Assembly (NCBI RefSeq): GCF_000014885.1
Contig: NC_011566.1
Coordinates: 744,001-808,000 of the forward strand
DNA: 64,000 bases
DNA from: Shewanella piezotolerans WP3
GTDB taxonomy: Bacteria; Pseudomonadota; Gammaproteobacteria; Enterobacterales; Shewanellaceae
Direction: 5' to 3'
Shown: positions 33,701-41,435 of the stretch, piece after piece
Position numbering within the stretch: the first letter of the stretch is position 1
Layout of the letters: every line of letters starts with the position of its first letter
The notes under the pieces: model-generated
What the model was told of the DNA's origin: nothing
Database searches by the model: none
The model's input: the letters and a program-made list of their open reading frames with translations, nothing else
Program-made: the position numbers and the translations under genes

Positions 33701-33986
33701 GGCTAATATCTTGCTCTGTTGAAAGCGTGACTGCTTTCTTTGCTTCTGCTATTTGCTGCAATAGGTTTGCTTTATGTAATTCAAAATTACTTAGCAGTGT
33801 TTTAGCATTTTTTTCGGTAAGTGCTAGCTCTTGAATTTTTGACTGTAGTAAAAACAACTGTTGTTGTGGAGTCTTAGTTTCACTAGTTGTAGGATTTAGC
33901 CCCAACTTTTTTTCAAGAGAAGTGGGTTGGTTTGCATTGGCAGTGGAACAAAATAGACACAGGAAGACCAATAAAAAACGATGCAT
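30792..33986 (-). CDS. mscM: Large mechanosensitive channel of the MscS family (MscM/YjeP-like)
   Basis: A 1064-residue inner-membrane channel that opens under membrane tension. It has a signal peptide, a long periplasmic coiled-coil region rich in Q, L and E (about 25-430), about ten TM segments (from about 445) and a C-terminal MscS domain. The pore helix is ALSVGLGFGLQEIFANFISG (about 867-886), followed by the beta domain GDTVTIRDLTGTVSKI. The neighbours psd, rsgA and orn are those of E. coli yjeP/mscM, which decides against mscK. Here an EamA gene is inserted between it and psd. Confidence 0.88.
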   Translation of the reverse strand: MHRFLLVFLCLFCSTANANQPTSLEKKLGLNPTTSETKTPQQQLFLLQSKIQELALTEKNAKTLLSNFELHKANLLQQIAEAKKAVTLSTEQDISQQGSMAYLRLSELKEVEISLSNKINELNSALNNLPKTLNGARATLKKHKKIKLSNEQTLANKILLAQRELYQQHVVTLEASLASSQKEIDLNQLQLQLVREQLLQQELFIERINQQLELQRHKRTEAAIAQSLVPDSTATDPIAQALNEANQQYGETLKALNLKISQALTQQEHAEAQYQDQAKQLTNIQQQISWLKLNSAFGERFLQMLQALPKPPSQDKVQSEIADARLARYQIEQSQTINEQLLSGVPKPTQLHAKLLISQELLLQQLLQSYDQYLSELADLRVSNEQLNQQYITLRDTLNEHLFWVPNANRIGGLWLTELHQSVQWMIQQAPWKQLQNSFTEQGSLWSWWLILFIVSLVAQDILTPKFKAAMRRELPFVGNVTQDKFIYTWHVLLNSASYSLLKPLPIILAGTIFYLSSINFVSAIGMGILAVGIFYQLYRLVFLLALDKGLLINHFKAQRSIVRAGQAKFKQLTFMVTPFLGITAFAEIIDTSLVRNSLGRGAFIIFCLMLFWFYKDILEISNRENKHHHGDKNRKLIQKLLWAMLIITPIACAVLAFLGYYYTAVQMFLQLQLSLIFGLGFLLLYQLIKRWMLIERRRIAFERAKTKRAEVLAQREKGEVNSPEQLDTYEEPEVDLETISGQSLGLVRSLLLLAFLASIVGLWTQTHTALFSLLDGVTLWSSNTTINGIEQQLPITLKSLLLSLIIVGFSMMIATNLPGLIELTILQRLDLSQGTGFALTTVCRYLVIVFGVLSGFSTLGMEWSKLQWLVAALSVGLGFGLQEIFANFISGLIILFEKPVRIGDTVTIRDLTGTVSKIQIRATTIIDWDRKEIIVPNKAFITEQLINWSLSDPITRVIVYVSVARDSDPARVEAALYQAVQECDDALLTPEPEVWFAGFGQHTQDFEVRAYAKDMGTRWPLRHKLHKQISKKLRDNNLELAYPQLEVHLSPGQAKDVQNLIRT

Positions 33987-34037
33987 GATTAGCAGCTTGC
34001 ATAAATCAAAAAGGACTAACTTATAGTAGCCAAGTTA

Positions 34038-34934
34038 TCAGAATAAAGAAATCGAACTATGCAGTCTTTTTAACCCGTTGTGACTCTGTTGGGTTTCAAA
34101 TAATGCTGTAGCAACGACTAGAGTCCCGCCAATAATAGTCTTAATATCGAGATCTTCACCTAAAAGCAGTAATGCCAAAACGGCGCCATAGAAAGGTTGT
34201 AAACAAGAGACTAGACCAACTGTTTTGGCACTGAGTAAGCGCAGTGCAGAAGTGAATAGAGCATGGGGGGCGGCAGTGAATATAGTGCCAAGCAGTATGA
34301 TTAACCACCAAACATTAGATTCAATGGTGCTGACCTCGACCGACAACCAAGGTGCAAGAAAAACCACTGCTACAGCGGTTTGGTAAAGCATCGCTTGTTG
34401 GCCGCTATATTGAGAAAAATAGCGTTTGTGCAATAAATTTCTGGCAGTGAAAAGTGCTGCAGAAACAATGCCTATGACTATCCCAAGAGTAACGTCATTG
34501 CCAAGGCTCGCCTCAGGAATAAGCAGGCTAACGCCTATCAAAACTAAAACGCCACTTATAACATCGGCGAGTTGTAGTTTTGATTTTGTCACTAAAGGTT
34601 CTGCCAATACGGTCATTACAGGGTAGGTAAAAAACGCAATCATGCCAATGGCAACAGAGGATAGTTGCATAGAGGCAAAATAAGTCACCCAATGTAAACT
34701 CACAATCACCCCCAGCCCAATGGCAACCCAATAATCTTTAGCTGCTTCAAGAGCTATTTTTTGCTTACTGAGTTTGACTATCAGTGACAGAACCGCAGCC
34801 GCGACTACACAGCGTAAAACGGTGATATCTAAGGCGCTTAAGGGAATGAGCTTAGAAAACAGAGCGGTACCACCGAAAAGTAGCACCGCTAAATGCAGTT
34901 CAACCAGCCCTGTTTTTTTATCATTGGGATTCAA
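34038..34934 (-). CDS. EamA/DMT-family transporter
   Basis: A 298-residue inner-membrane protein with about ten hydrophobic segments in two EamA repeats (first GLVELHLAVLLFGGTALFSK; second TLGIVIGIVSAALFTARN). Drug/metabolite transporters of this type export amino acids or metabolites; the substrate is unknown. It lies 7 bp downstream of psd and 51 bp upstream of mscM, so it is probably in the rsgA-psd-mscM transcript. E. coli has no gene at this place. Confidence 0.82.
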   Translation of the reverse strand: MNPNDKKTGLVELHLAVLLFGGTALFSKLIPLSALDITVLRCVVAAAVLSLIVKLSKQKIALEAAKDYWVAIGLGVIVSLHWVTYFASMQLSSVAIGMIAFFTYPVMTVLAEPLVTKSKLQLADVISGVLVLIGVSLLIPEASLGNDVTLGIVIGIVSAALFTARNLLHKRYFSQYSGQQAMLYQTAVAVVFLAPWLSVEVSTIESNVWWLIILLGTIFTAAPHALFTSALRLLSAKTVGLVSCLQPFYGAVLALLLLGEDLDIKTIIGGTLVVATALFETQQSHNGLKRLHSSISLF

Positions 34935-34941
34935 TGTGAAT

Positions 34942-35805
34942 TTAGTCTTCTATTTTTGCAAAAGCTTGACCCATACGGGTGACGCTGCGTGGTTCTACAC
35001 CATCAGCAAACTCATCGAGAGCATCTTTAGCAAACAACATGACCACAGTACTGCCTAGCTTGAAGCGACCCATTTCAGCACCTTTTTCAAGAGTTAGTGC
35101 ATCAGGGCCTTCGGTTGGGTAGTCCCAAGTAAACACATCTTTACCGGTTGGTGGAGTGACGGTACCCGCCCAAATAGTCTCGATACTTGCAACAATTGTC
35201 GCTCCTACAAGCACCATCGCCATCGGACCAATTTCGGTTTCGAAAATCGCCACCACACGCTCGTTACGAGCAAATAAGCCTGGTACATTTTGCGCGGTTA
35301 ACGGATTAACTGAAAATAGTTCACCAGGCACATAAGTCATCTTCGACAGAGTGCCTTTGATTGGCATATGAATGCGATGGTAATCTTTAGGGGCTAAATA
35401 GATGGTTGCGAAATCACCCTCTTCAAAACGTTTAGCGTCCGCAGCTTGGTTGCCCAAGAGTGCTAGTGATGAGTAATCATGACCTTTAGCTTGAAAGATA
35501 CGACCATCTTCAATAGGCCCTAACTGACTTACCGCGCCGTCCACTGGGTGGATGATGTAATCTTTATCTTCACAAAGCGGGCGAATACCTGGTTTTAATG
35601 CACGAGTGAAAAACTGATTAAAAGTTGGGTAAGCCTCTGGTGCTGGCTGCGCCGCTTCACTCATGTCTATTTTGTATTGTTTGATAAACCATTTAATTGC
35701 TGCCGTGGTGACTGAGCCCATTTCTGCTGCGGCTAGCTTTCCCACAAGGCGCGAAACAAGGTGCTTTGGCATAATATACTGCAGCGCAATTTTAACTTTA
35801 TCCAA
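34942..35805 (-). CDS. psd: Phosphatidylserine decarboxylase
   Basis: A 287-residue proenzyme that makes phosphatidylethanolamine. The self-cleavage motif is LGST (S252), where the Ser becomes the pyruvoyl group of the alpha chain. Other motifs are [13 protein letters not shown] and the YHRIHMPI histidine region. I chose TTG 35805 ([18 protein letters not shown]) because AAAGGA lies just upstream and the length fits the family. The longer frame from 35889 would overlap the end of rsgA and add 28 foreign-looking residues. The gene is 25 bp behind rsgA. Confidence 0.92.
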   Translation of the reverse strand: MDKVKIALQYIMPKHLVSRLVGKLAAAEMGSVTTAAIKWFIKQYKIDMSEAAQPAPEAYPTFNQFFTRALKPGIRPLCEDKDYIIHPVDGAVSQLGPIEDGRIFQAKGHDYSSLALLGNQAADAKRFEEGDFATIYLAPKDYHRIHMPIKGTLSKMTYVPGELFSVNPLTAQNVPGLFARNERVVAIFETEIGPMAMVLVGATIVASIETIWAGTVTPPTGKDVFTWDYPTEGPDALTLEKGAEMGRFKLGSTVVMLFAKDALDEFADGVEPRSVTRMGQAFAKIED

Positions 35806-35830
35806 TTTTAAATTCCTTTCTATTCTAGTT

Positions 35831-36898
35831 CTATTCGTCTGGACCGGCTCTAAAGTGACGAGCATGTCTTTGCTCGTCCAGACTGGCAATGATTTTGTGG
35901 TAATTTTGGTATCTATCTTGGCTGATCTCTCCAGCCTCTAATGCTTCTGCTATTGAACAGCCAGGATCATTTAGGTGCTTGCAGTCTCTAAACTTACAGG
36001 TTCCCAAATAGTCTCTAAACTCAATAAAGCACTGACCGACTCTTTCTGCAGGCAAATGCCAAAGTGCAAACTCACGAACACCTGGGGAGTCGATTAAATC
36101 GCCGCCAGTTGAAATGTGCAGTAGTTTAGCTGTCGTGGTTGTGTGTTGACCAAGACCTGAGTTTTCCGATATATCGCCAGTTAGCAGTTCAGCATCTGGC
36201 ATCATGGCATTAATCATTGATGATTTACCGACACCGGATTGACCAACAAAAACACTGACCTTACCATCCATTAATTGGTTGATTTGCTCAACGCCTTCGC
36301 CTGTTTTACTGCTGACTTTATAGACGTCATAGCCAATATCACGATAACGCTGTAGTGCAGCTTCAATTTCAGGTAGCTCTTCAGGCGTTATCAGGTCAAC
36401 TTTGTTGAGTACAATAACTGGCGCAATACCGGTATCTTCAGAAGCAACCAAATAACGGTCGATAATCTGTGTGGTAAAGGCAGGCTTTACGGAAGTGACA
36501 ATGAGGATCTGATCTATGTTGGCGGCAATGATTTTTACACCGTCATACAGATCAGGCCTAGATAGAAGCGAGTGCCTTGGATGGACGGCTTCTACAATCC
36601 CTTCAATTCGGCTGGCACCTGACTCACTGGTTAGTGCTAAGCGAACAATGACTTTGTCACCGGTAACTAAGCTTTTAATGTTTCGGCGTATATTACAACG
36701 CGCAAGGTGTCCTGTTTCGGTCTCAACATCTGCATGCTGCCCAAAACGAGAAATAATGGTACCAAGCTGCTCTGGCCCTAACGAGTTGTCCTGTAGTTCA
36801 GGCGTATTGTCGCTAGGTTCGCTGCTTTGCAATTTCTTTTTTTGGTTGTTACGCATTCTGCGTAACTGACCTTGGCTTAATGGTTTCTTTTTGCTCAC
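35831..36898 (-). CDS. rsgA: Ribosome small-subunit-dependent GTPase RsgA
   Basis: A 355-residue circularly permuted GTPase that checks 30S subunit maturation. An N-terminal OB fold precedes G4 (NKVD, 165-168), G1 (GQSGVGKSS, 219-227) and G3 (DSPG, 270-273), the permuted order of this family. The zinc knuckle is C301, C306, H308 and C314. It is divergent from orn, with about 125 bp between them, as in E. coli. Confidence 0.95.
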   Translation of the reverse strand: MSKKKPLSQGQLRRMRNNQKKKLQSSEPSDNTPELQDNSLGPEQLGTIISRFGQHADVETETGHLARCNIRRNIKSLVTGDKVIVRLALTSESGASRIEGIVEAVHPRHSLLSRPDLYDGVKIIAANIDQILIVTSVKPAFTTQIIDRYLVASEDTGIAPVIVLNKVDLITPEELPEIEAALQRYRDIGYDVYKVSSKTGEGVEQINQLMDGKVSVFVGQSGVGKSSMINAMMPDAELLTGDISENSGLGQHTTTTAKLLHISTGGDLIDSPGVREFALWHLPAERVGQCFIEFRDYLGTCKFRDCKHLNDPGCSIAEALEAGEISQDRYQNYHKIIASLDEQRHARHFRAGPDE

Positions 36899-37022
36899 GT
36901 ATTACTCACGTAATTTGCCTTCAATGATAAAGGTGATTTTTTGTCGCTTAAAAAAGCAGTATGATACACCGTCTTAAACAAAAAAGCCTGAATTTAGGCT
37001 AACAGGGATTACAGGTCGCGTT

Positions 37023-37568
37023 ATGGCTATAGATGAAAACAACCTTATTTGGGTCGATCTTGAGATGACAGGACTAGAGCCTGCTGTTGATAGGATTATT
37101 GAAATTGCGACTATAGTAACCGATAAAGAGTTAAATATTATCGCGCAAGGTCCTGTTATTGCGATTCATCAAACAGATGAACAACTCGCATTAATGGACG
37201 ATTGGAACCAAAAGCATCATGGTGAATCTGGACTGGTTGAGCGAGTAAAAGCCAGCCAATTTAGCGAAGAGGACGCGATTGCACAGACGATTGAGTTTTT
37301 ATCGCAATATGTTCCAGCGGGTGCTTCACCTATGTGTGGTAACAGCATTGGCCAAGATCGCCGTTTTTTAAATCGGTATATGCCAGCACTTGAAGACTTT
37401 TTTCACTACCGAAATATCGATGTCAGTACAGTTAAAGAACTTGTACGCCGCTGGGAGCCTTCAGCAATGGAAGGCTTTACCAAACAAAATACTCACCAAG
37501 CGTTACTCGATATCCAAGAGTCTATCGCTGAATTGCAGTTTTATCGTGCAAAAGTATTTAAAATTTGA
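37023..37568 (+). CDS. orn: Oligoribonuclease
   Basis: A 181-residue DEDDh exonuclease that degrades dinucleotides and very short RNAs, including pGpG from c-di-GMP turnover. The first metal ligands D12 and E14 are in [11 protein letters not shown]; further motifs are [18 protein letters not shown] and the [11 protein letters not shown] region with the catalytic His and last Asp. It is essential in many gammaproteobacteria. The tRNA-Gly array follows directly. Confidence 0.95.
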   Translation: MAIDENNLIWVDLEMTGLEPAVDRIIEIATIVTDKELNIIAQGPVIAIHQTDEQLALMDDWNQKHHGESGLVERVKASQFSEEDAIAQTIEFLSQYVPAGASPMCGNSIGQDRRFLNRYMPALEDFFHYRNIDVSTVKELVRRWEPSAMEGFTKQNTHQALLDIQESIAELQFYRAKVFKI

Positions 37569-37598
37569 CCATTCAGTCAGTTTATTTGCAAGAAGGGG

Positions 37599-37626
37599 TT
37601 GCAGAGCAGTGAAATTCTCCTATAAT
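37599..37626 (+). promoter_or_regulatory. Promoter of the tRNA-Gly array
   Basis: A -35 TTGCAG (37599-37604) and a perfect -10 TATAAT (37621-37626) are spaced by 16 bp. The -10 is followed by the GC-rich discriminator GCGGCC, a feature of stable-RNA promoters under stringent control. The first tRNA begins 57 bp after the -10. Confidence 0.75.
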
Positions 37627-37683
37627 GCGGCCTCAACTTTTCGCTAAGCGGTAAACCTAGCGATTATTAATAAAAGTTGAAAT

Positions 37684-37759
37684 GCGACATTAGCTCAGTT
37701 GGTAGAGCGATACCTTGCCAAGGTATAGGTCATCGGTTCGAACCCGATATGTCGCTCCA
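37684..37759 (+). tRNA. tRNA-Gly(GCC), copy 1
   Basis: A 76-nt cloverleaf. The acceptor stem GCGACAT pairs with ATGTCGC. It has D arm GCTC/GAGC, anticodon arm ATACC-TTGCCAA-GGTAT with anticodon GCC, T arm with GTTCGAA, discriminator T and encoded CCA. E. coli has tRNA-Gly(GCC) genes at the same position downstream of orn. Confidence 0.95.
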
Positions 37760-37806
37760 AATATTAATTTACTGGATCACCAAATTCGGTAAGTAAAAAG
37801 TTTTAA

Positions 37807-37886
37807 GCAACATTAGCTCAGTTGCTAAGGGAAAGAACGATACCTTTAGTCAACGTATACAGCTAAGCTGTTATAAAAAGTTTAAA
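37807..37886 (+). repeat. tRNA-Gly-derived 80-bp repeat A1
   Basis: The unit begins like the tRNA-Gly 5' end (GCAACATTAGCTCAGTTG), has an insertion where the D arm closes (CTAAGGGAAAGAA), keeps GATACC of the anticodon stem, then diverges. The GCC anticodon, T arm, 3' acceptor strand and CCA are absent. A new short hairpin ACAGC-TAA-GCTGT follows. It cannot fold as a tRNA. It is identical to A3 except at one base. Confidence 0.85.
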
Positions 37887-37966
37887 GCGACATTAGCTCA
37901 GTTGCTAAGGGAAAGAACGATACCTTTAGTTAACGTATACAGCTAAGCTGTTATAAAAAGTTTTAA
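37887..37966 (+). repeat. tRNA-Gly-derived 80-bp repeat A2
   Basis: Second unit, exactly 80 bp after the first. It begins GCGACATT, the true tRNA 5' end, rather than GCAACATT. It differs from A1 at only a few bases (for example TTAACG for TCAACG). Confidence 0.85.
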
Positions 37967-38046
37967 GCAACATTAGCTCAGTTGCTAAGGGAAAGAACGA
38001 TACCTTTAGTCAACGCATACAGCTAAGCTGTTATAAAAAGTTTAAA
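37967..38046 (+). repeat. tRNA-Gly-derived 80-bp repeat A3
   Basis: Third unit, again at an exact 80-bp period, ending directly at the 5' end of the second intact tRNA. The spacer AAAAAGTTTWAA at the end of each unit also precedes the first unit and the second tRNA. Confidence 0.85.
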
Positions 38047-38122
38047 GCGACATTAGCTCAGTTGGTAGAGCGATACCTTGCCAAGGTATAGGTCATCGGT
38101 TCGAACCCGATATGTCGCTCCA
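38047..38122 (+). tRNA. tRNA-Gly(GCC), copy 2
   Basis: A 76-nt gene identical to copy 1, with encoded CCA. It follows the three 80-bp repeats and is 14 bp from copy 3. Confidence 0.95.
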
Positions 38123-38136
38123 ATTTAAAAGATTAC

Positions 38137-38212
38137 GCGACATTAGCTCAGTTGGTAGAGCGATACCTTGCCAAGGTATAGGTCATCGGTTCGAACCCGA
38201 TATGTCGCTCCA
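38137..38212 (+). tRNA. tRNA-Gly(GCC), copy 3
   Basis: Identical to copies 1 and 2. The period between copies 2, 3 and 4 is exactly 90 bp, with a 14-bp spacer (AATTTMAAAGATTAC) that differs by one base. Confidence 0.95.
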
Positions 38213-38226
38213 ATTTCAAAGATTAC

Positions 38227-38302
38227 GCGACATTAGCTCAGTTGGTAGAGCGATACCTTGCCAAGGTATAGGTCATCGGTTCGAACCCGATATGTCGCTC
38301 CA
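38227..38302 (+). tRNA. tRNA-Gly(GCC), copy 4
   Basis: The fourth identical 76-nt tRNA-Gly gene with CCA. Its downstream sequence (AATCTTTCTCTTCCAAAACCTCA) resembles the spacer found between the 157-bp repeats that follow. Confidence 0.95.
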
Positions 38303-38348
38303 ATCTTTCTCTTCCAAAACCTCAAAACCTCAAAAAAACTACAGCAAA

Positions 38349-38458
38349 ATAAATGCATAGCTCAGTTGTGCTTGTAGATAAAGTAGATACCCTCTTTTTG
38401 CCAAGGTATAGCTCATCGGTTCGAACCCACTGTTGTTTGAAGCTAAAAGCTCGCTCCA
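38349..38458 (+). pseudogene. Degenerate tRNA-Gly-like repeat B1
   Basis: It retains TAGCTCAGTTG, TTGCCAAGGTATAG and CATCGGTTCGAACCC and ends in CTCGCTCCA, but has insertions in the D loop (TGCTTG and TAAAGTA) and an anticodon loop lengthened from 7 to about 12 bases. About 20 extra bases are inserted before the 3' end. The 5' acceptor strand is lost, so a mature tRNA is not expected. Confidence 0.8.
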
Positions 38459-38505
38459 ATCTTCCTCTATCAAAACCTCATATAATCAAAAGCCGTTAAA
38501 ATAAA

Positions 38506-38615
38506 ACAGATCTGTAGCTCAGTTGGGCTTGTAGATAAAGTAGATAGCCTCTTTTTGCCAAGGTATAGGTTATCGGTTCGAACCCACTGTTGTTTGAAGC
38601 TAAAAGCTAGCTCCA
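38506..38615 (+). pseudogene. Degenerate tRNA-Gly-like repeat B2
   Basis: Same structure as B1, displaced by 157 bp. The T arm ATCGGTTCGAACCC is still intact; the 3' end reads GCTAGCTCCA. It shares with B1 and B3 the downstream spacer with CTTCCTCTATCAAAACCTCATA. Confidence 0.8.
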
Positions 38616-38662
38616 ATCTTCCTCTATCAAAACCTCATATAATCAAAAGCCGTTAAAATAAA

Positions 38663-38770
38663 ACAGATCTGTAGCTCAGTTGGGCTTGTAGATAAAGTTG
38701 ATACCCTCTTTTTGCCAAGGTATAGGTTATCGGTTAGAACTCTCTTGTATGAAATCAAAAGCTCGCTCCA
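38663..38770 (+). pseudogene. Degenerate tRNA-Gly-like repeat B3
   Basis: Displaced by 157 bp from B2. The T loop has decayed (GGTTAGAACT), and the insertion before GCTCGCTCCA is shorter. Confidence 0.78.
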
Positions 38771-38818
38771 AGCTTCCTCTAGCAAAATCTCATAAAATCA
38801 AAAAGCACTACAGCAAAA

Positions 38819-38924
38819 ATATATCCGAAGCTCAGTTGTGGTTGTAGATAAAGTTGATAGCCTCTTTCTGCCAAGGTATAGGTCATTGGCTCGAATCCAC
38901 GCTTTTGAAATCGAAAGCTCTGCA
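38819..38924 (+). pseudogene. Degenerate tRNA-Gly-like repeat B4
   Basis: Displaced by 156 bp from B3 and the most diverged. It keeps AGCTCAGTTG, TGCCAAGGTATAGGTCAT and a changed T arm (TGGCTCGAATCCA). The terminal CCA is lost. A hairpin GAAAGCT-CTGCAC-AGCTTTC followed by TTCTCT at 38913-38938 overlaps its end and may be a weak terminator for the array. Confidence 0.72.
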
Positions 38925-39222
38925 CAGCTTTCTTCTCTCAATGAGCTTCTTTTAGGTTCCTGTCCGTTTTGTCTCTGTGTGGGATGTAATGGACTAAACT
39001 ATTTAGAGAGATTGAAGTGACTATAATTTGAGAGGAAGAAGCTGGGACGTGGTTGCGATAGCGTGATCGAGCGCTAGTTTCTTTAATAATCTCTAAAGTA
39101 GGCGTGTTTGGAGTAGGTAAAACATGACAGCCTTCAAATCTTCAGTTTTTTGTTCAGACCATAATAGCATCAGACTAATTTTTAGCTTGTCACCGAAAGT
39201 GCGAGCGATAGGAGAGCGGTAT

Positions 39223-39678
39223 ATGCGTATTCAACAACTTAGTGAGCTTATAGATTATGTAGCGACTTGTCGCATTGAGATGGCTCAGCTATATAGTCGT
39301 TTGCATACCCAAGCGGATTCTTCACGAGTTAAGTTAATGCTAGAGTATTTTCAGCATCATCAACGCCAAACAGCTGAAAAACTTGAAAACTATATCGATG
39401 AAGCACCTAAGAAAATACTTGATACCTGGTATAAAGATATTGTTTTTGAAGACTTTGTTTCTCGTTGTCAAAAACAGACTTTACCCGCCAATATGACCGA
39501 AGATGATGTTTTAGAGCTGCATCTAGAACTCGATAATAAGCTCATAGGCTTAATTGAGAAAACCTCTTTATCTTCAGCCTGTAGCGAGACCAAAGGCGCG
39601 CTTGAAGATTTAGTTAGAGTGGAAAAAATTCAACAACAGCGTCTAGTGCATAGCAGTATTCGTATGGACGATATCTAA
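39223..39678 (+). CDS. Small all-helical protein, unknown function
   Basis: A 151-residue predicted all-alpha cytoplasmic protein. The helix MRIQQLSELIDYVATCRIEM is followed by amphipathic helices that could form a ferritin-like four-helix bundle, but I see no complete di-iron motif. I chose the ATG at 39223 because ATAGGAGAG lies 8-14 bases upstream; the longer frame from 39124 lacks a ribosome site. It occupies the place between the tRNA array and nnr where E. coli has queG. I do not recognise the family with certainty. Confidence 0.65.
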   Translation: MRIQQLSELIDYVATCRIEMAQLYSRLHTQADSSRVKLMLEYFQHHQRQTAEKLENYIDEAPKKILDTWYKDIVFEDFVSRCQKQTLPANMTEDDVLELHLELDNKLIGLIEKTSLSSACSETKGALEDLVRVEKIQQQRLVHSSIRMDDI

Positions 39679-39704
39679 TTCCATGGCTCAGCTTCGTCTA
39701 AGCT

Positions 39705-39729
39705 AAAGGCACTTAACGGTGCCTTTTTT
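39705..39729 (+). terminator. Terminator after the helical protein gene
   Basis: AAAGGCAC-TTAACG-GTGCCTTTTTT hairpin with T tract, 26 bp after the stop codon. Confidence 0.82.
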
Positions 39730-39877
39730 GATCCTCCGGAAGGCTAATGCATCAGCATACTTGTGTTAGATCAAACTATGGAGATTTAAAGGTCTTATGA
39801 GTGAACAATTCATATGAGTTTCAGTCTTATTGACTAATATTCTAAATTAGTTGAAGTTCAGTTCTAGGAAAAGCTTA

Positions 39878-41359
39878 ATGAGCGAAAAGTATTTATCTGC
39901 ATTATTACCAGTATATTCAGTCGAACAAGTGAGGCAGGCTGAAATTACTGCTGTCAAAGATAGTGATATAAGCCTTTTTAACCTCGTAGAGCGAGCCGCT
40001 TCGGCGGCTTTTGAACAACTCCAATCACTCGAGCTTCCTACTCAGTCTGTTTTGATCCTCGCTGGACATGGTAATAACGGAGCGGATGCTTATACCACTG
40101 CGGCAATGTTGATTAAAGCGGGTTGGTCTGTCTGTTTACAGGCCTCAGTTGCCCCAAGGCCTTCAGAGGAACTATTGCAGGCTATTGTTAAGTTTGAGCA
40201 GAGTGGTGGTCGCAGTTCTCCATTTAATATTAACGAGATTACTCAAGCGAATGTGATTGTCGATGGCCTACTCGGCACGGGTGTCAACGGAGAGCTCAAT
40301 GATGAACTCGTCTCTATTATTAATGCTGTAAATAACAGTGCTGCGTGGGTATTGTCACTCGATGTCCCATCGGGGATTGAACCTAATACAGGGATGGCGA
40401 AACAGGTGGCTATAGCAGCCGATATGACACTGTCTTTTGGCGCGATTAAGCAGGGCTTACTGACCAGCCAGGCGCGTCATTTTTGTGGGGCGTTAATCTT
40501 AGCTGATATTGGCTTAACCCCTTTCTTACCTAAAAGTTATCTCAAAAAGTTAGTGAGCAAGGACCTTCCAAAGGTGTTTAAACCAAGAAGAAGAGATTCG
40601 CATAAGGGAAAGAGCGGAAAAGTTACGGTTATCGGCGGCGATAAGGGCATGTCTGGGGCAGTGAGATTAGCCTCCGAGGCTAGCTTAAGAAGCGGAGCTG
40701 GTTTGGTCACTGTGGTTTCTAGACCTGAGCACCAGTTAGTGATTTGCGCTACCCGACCAGAATTGATGTTCTGGGGATGTGAGCTAGTGGATATGGAAGT
40801 GTACCTAAAACTAGGTTGGGCTGATGTATTGGTTATTGGACCAGGACTCGGCATGGCTGACTGGGGTTACAATTTATTGAAAGCTGTCGACCTAGCTGAT
40901 AAACCCTGTGTGATAGATGCCGATGCGTTAAATTTACTGAGTCAGTTTCCTTTAACCGGTAAAAGCTGGGTACTGACTCCTCATCCTGGTGAAGCTGCTA
41001 GATTATTAGGTGTCAGTATTGCTGAAATCGAGCAAGATAGGTTTAATGCAGTTCGCCGGCTACATACTAAATACGGTGGCGTGATTGTATTAAAGGGCGC
41101 TGGTACGCTAATTTATGATGGTGAGAAATGTATCGTTGCACCCGTTGGTAACCCAGGGCTTGCGAGTGGTGGCTTCGGTGATGTTTTATCAGGCATTATC
41201 GGTGCGCTGATGGCGCAAGGCTATGACAATATGCAAGCAGCTTGTTTAGCTGTTGTCATACATGGAGATGCTGCAGATCTTGCTGCTAAAGAAGGGGAGA
41301 GAGGGATGCTTGCGAGTGATCTTATGCCTTATATTCATCAGTTGGTTAATCAAATCTAG
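39878..41359 (+). CDS. nnr: Bifunctional NAD(P)H-hydrate epimerase/dehydratase
   Basis: A 493-residue repair enzyme for hydrated NAD(P)H. The N-terminal YjeF_N domain is the epimerase (LAGHGNNGADAYTTA, about 60-74). The C-terminal YjeF_C domain is the ADP-dependent dehydratase with VIGPGLGM, VIDADALN, LTPHPGEAARLL and NPGLASGGFGDVLSG. I chose ATG 39878, which has an AGGAAA ribosome site; an upstream frame adds nine residues without support. It is the first gene of the nnr-tsaE-amiB-mutL-miaA-hfq-hflXKC cluster, the E. coli order. Confidence 0.94.
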   Translation: MSEKYLSALLPVYSVEQVRQAEITAVKDSDISLFNLVERAASAAFEQLQSLELPTQSVLILAGHGNNGADAYTTAAMLIKAGWSVCLQASVAPRPSEELLQAIVKFEQSGGRSSPFNINEITQANVIVDGLLGTGVNGELNDELVSIINAVNNSAAWVLSLDVPSGIEPNTGMAKQVAIAADMTLSFGAIKQGLLTSQARHFCGALILADIGLTPFLPKSYLKKLVSKDLPKVFKPRRRDSHKGKSGKVTVIGGDKGMSGAVRLASEASLRSGAGLVTVVSRPEHQLVICATRPELMFWGCELVDMEVYLKLGWADVLVIGPGLGMADWGYNLLKAVDLADKPCVIDADALNLLSQFPLTGKSWVLTPHPGEAARLLGVSIAEIEQDRFNAVRRLHTKYGGVIVLKGAGTLIYDGEKCIVAPVGNPGLASGGFGDVLSGIIGALMAQGYDNMQAACLAVVIHGDAADLAAKEGERGMLASDLMPYIHQLVNQI

Positions 41360-41435
41360 TTTAGAAATTTAGGTGATTAGGTTAAAGTAGCGCATTCTAG
41401 GAAACGTGTTATTTAGGGCATCTTTTTAAATCAAT

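Noticed and set aside
36979..37000. Terminator-like hairpin (AGCCT-GAATTT-AGGCT with a T run on the minus strand) in the orn leader
   Set aside because: The stem is only 5 bp and it would act on minus-strand transcripts entering the rsgA upstream region; no gene there needs it, so it is not listed as a terminator.
38112..38360. Open frame of 82 codons with internal duplicated peptide (RDISSVGRAIPCQGIGHRFEP)
   Set aside because: It is the translation of tandem tRNA-Gly genes 3 and 4 and has no ribosome site; the peptide repeat only reflects the tRNA repeat.
37807..38930. Regularly spaced repeats considered as a CRISPR array
   Set aside because: The repeated part is long and tRNA-derived, the spacing regions are themselves repeated, and no cas genes are near.
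38838..39020. 60-codon frame over the last tRNA-like repeat
   Set aside because: No ribosome site, overlaps pseudo-tRNA sequence and has no recognisable protein pattern.
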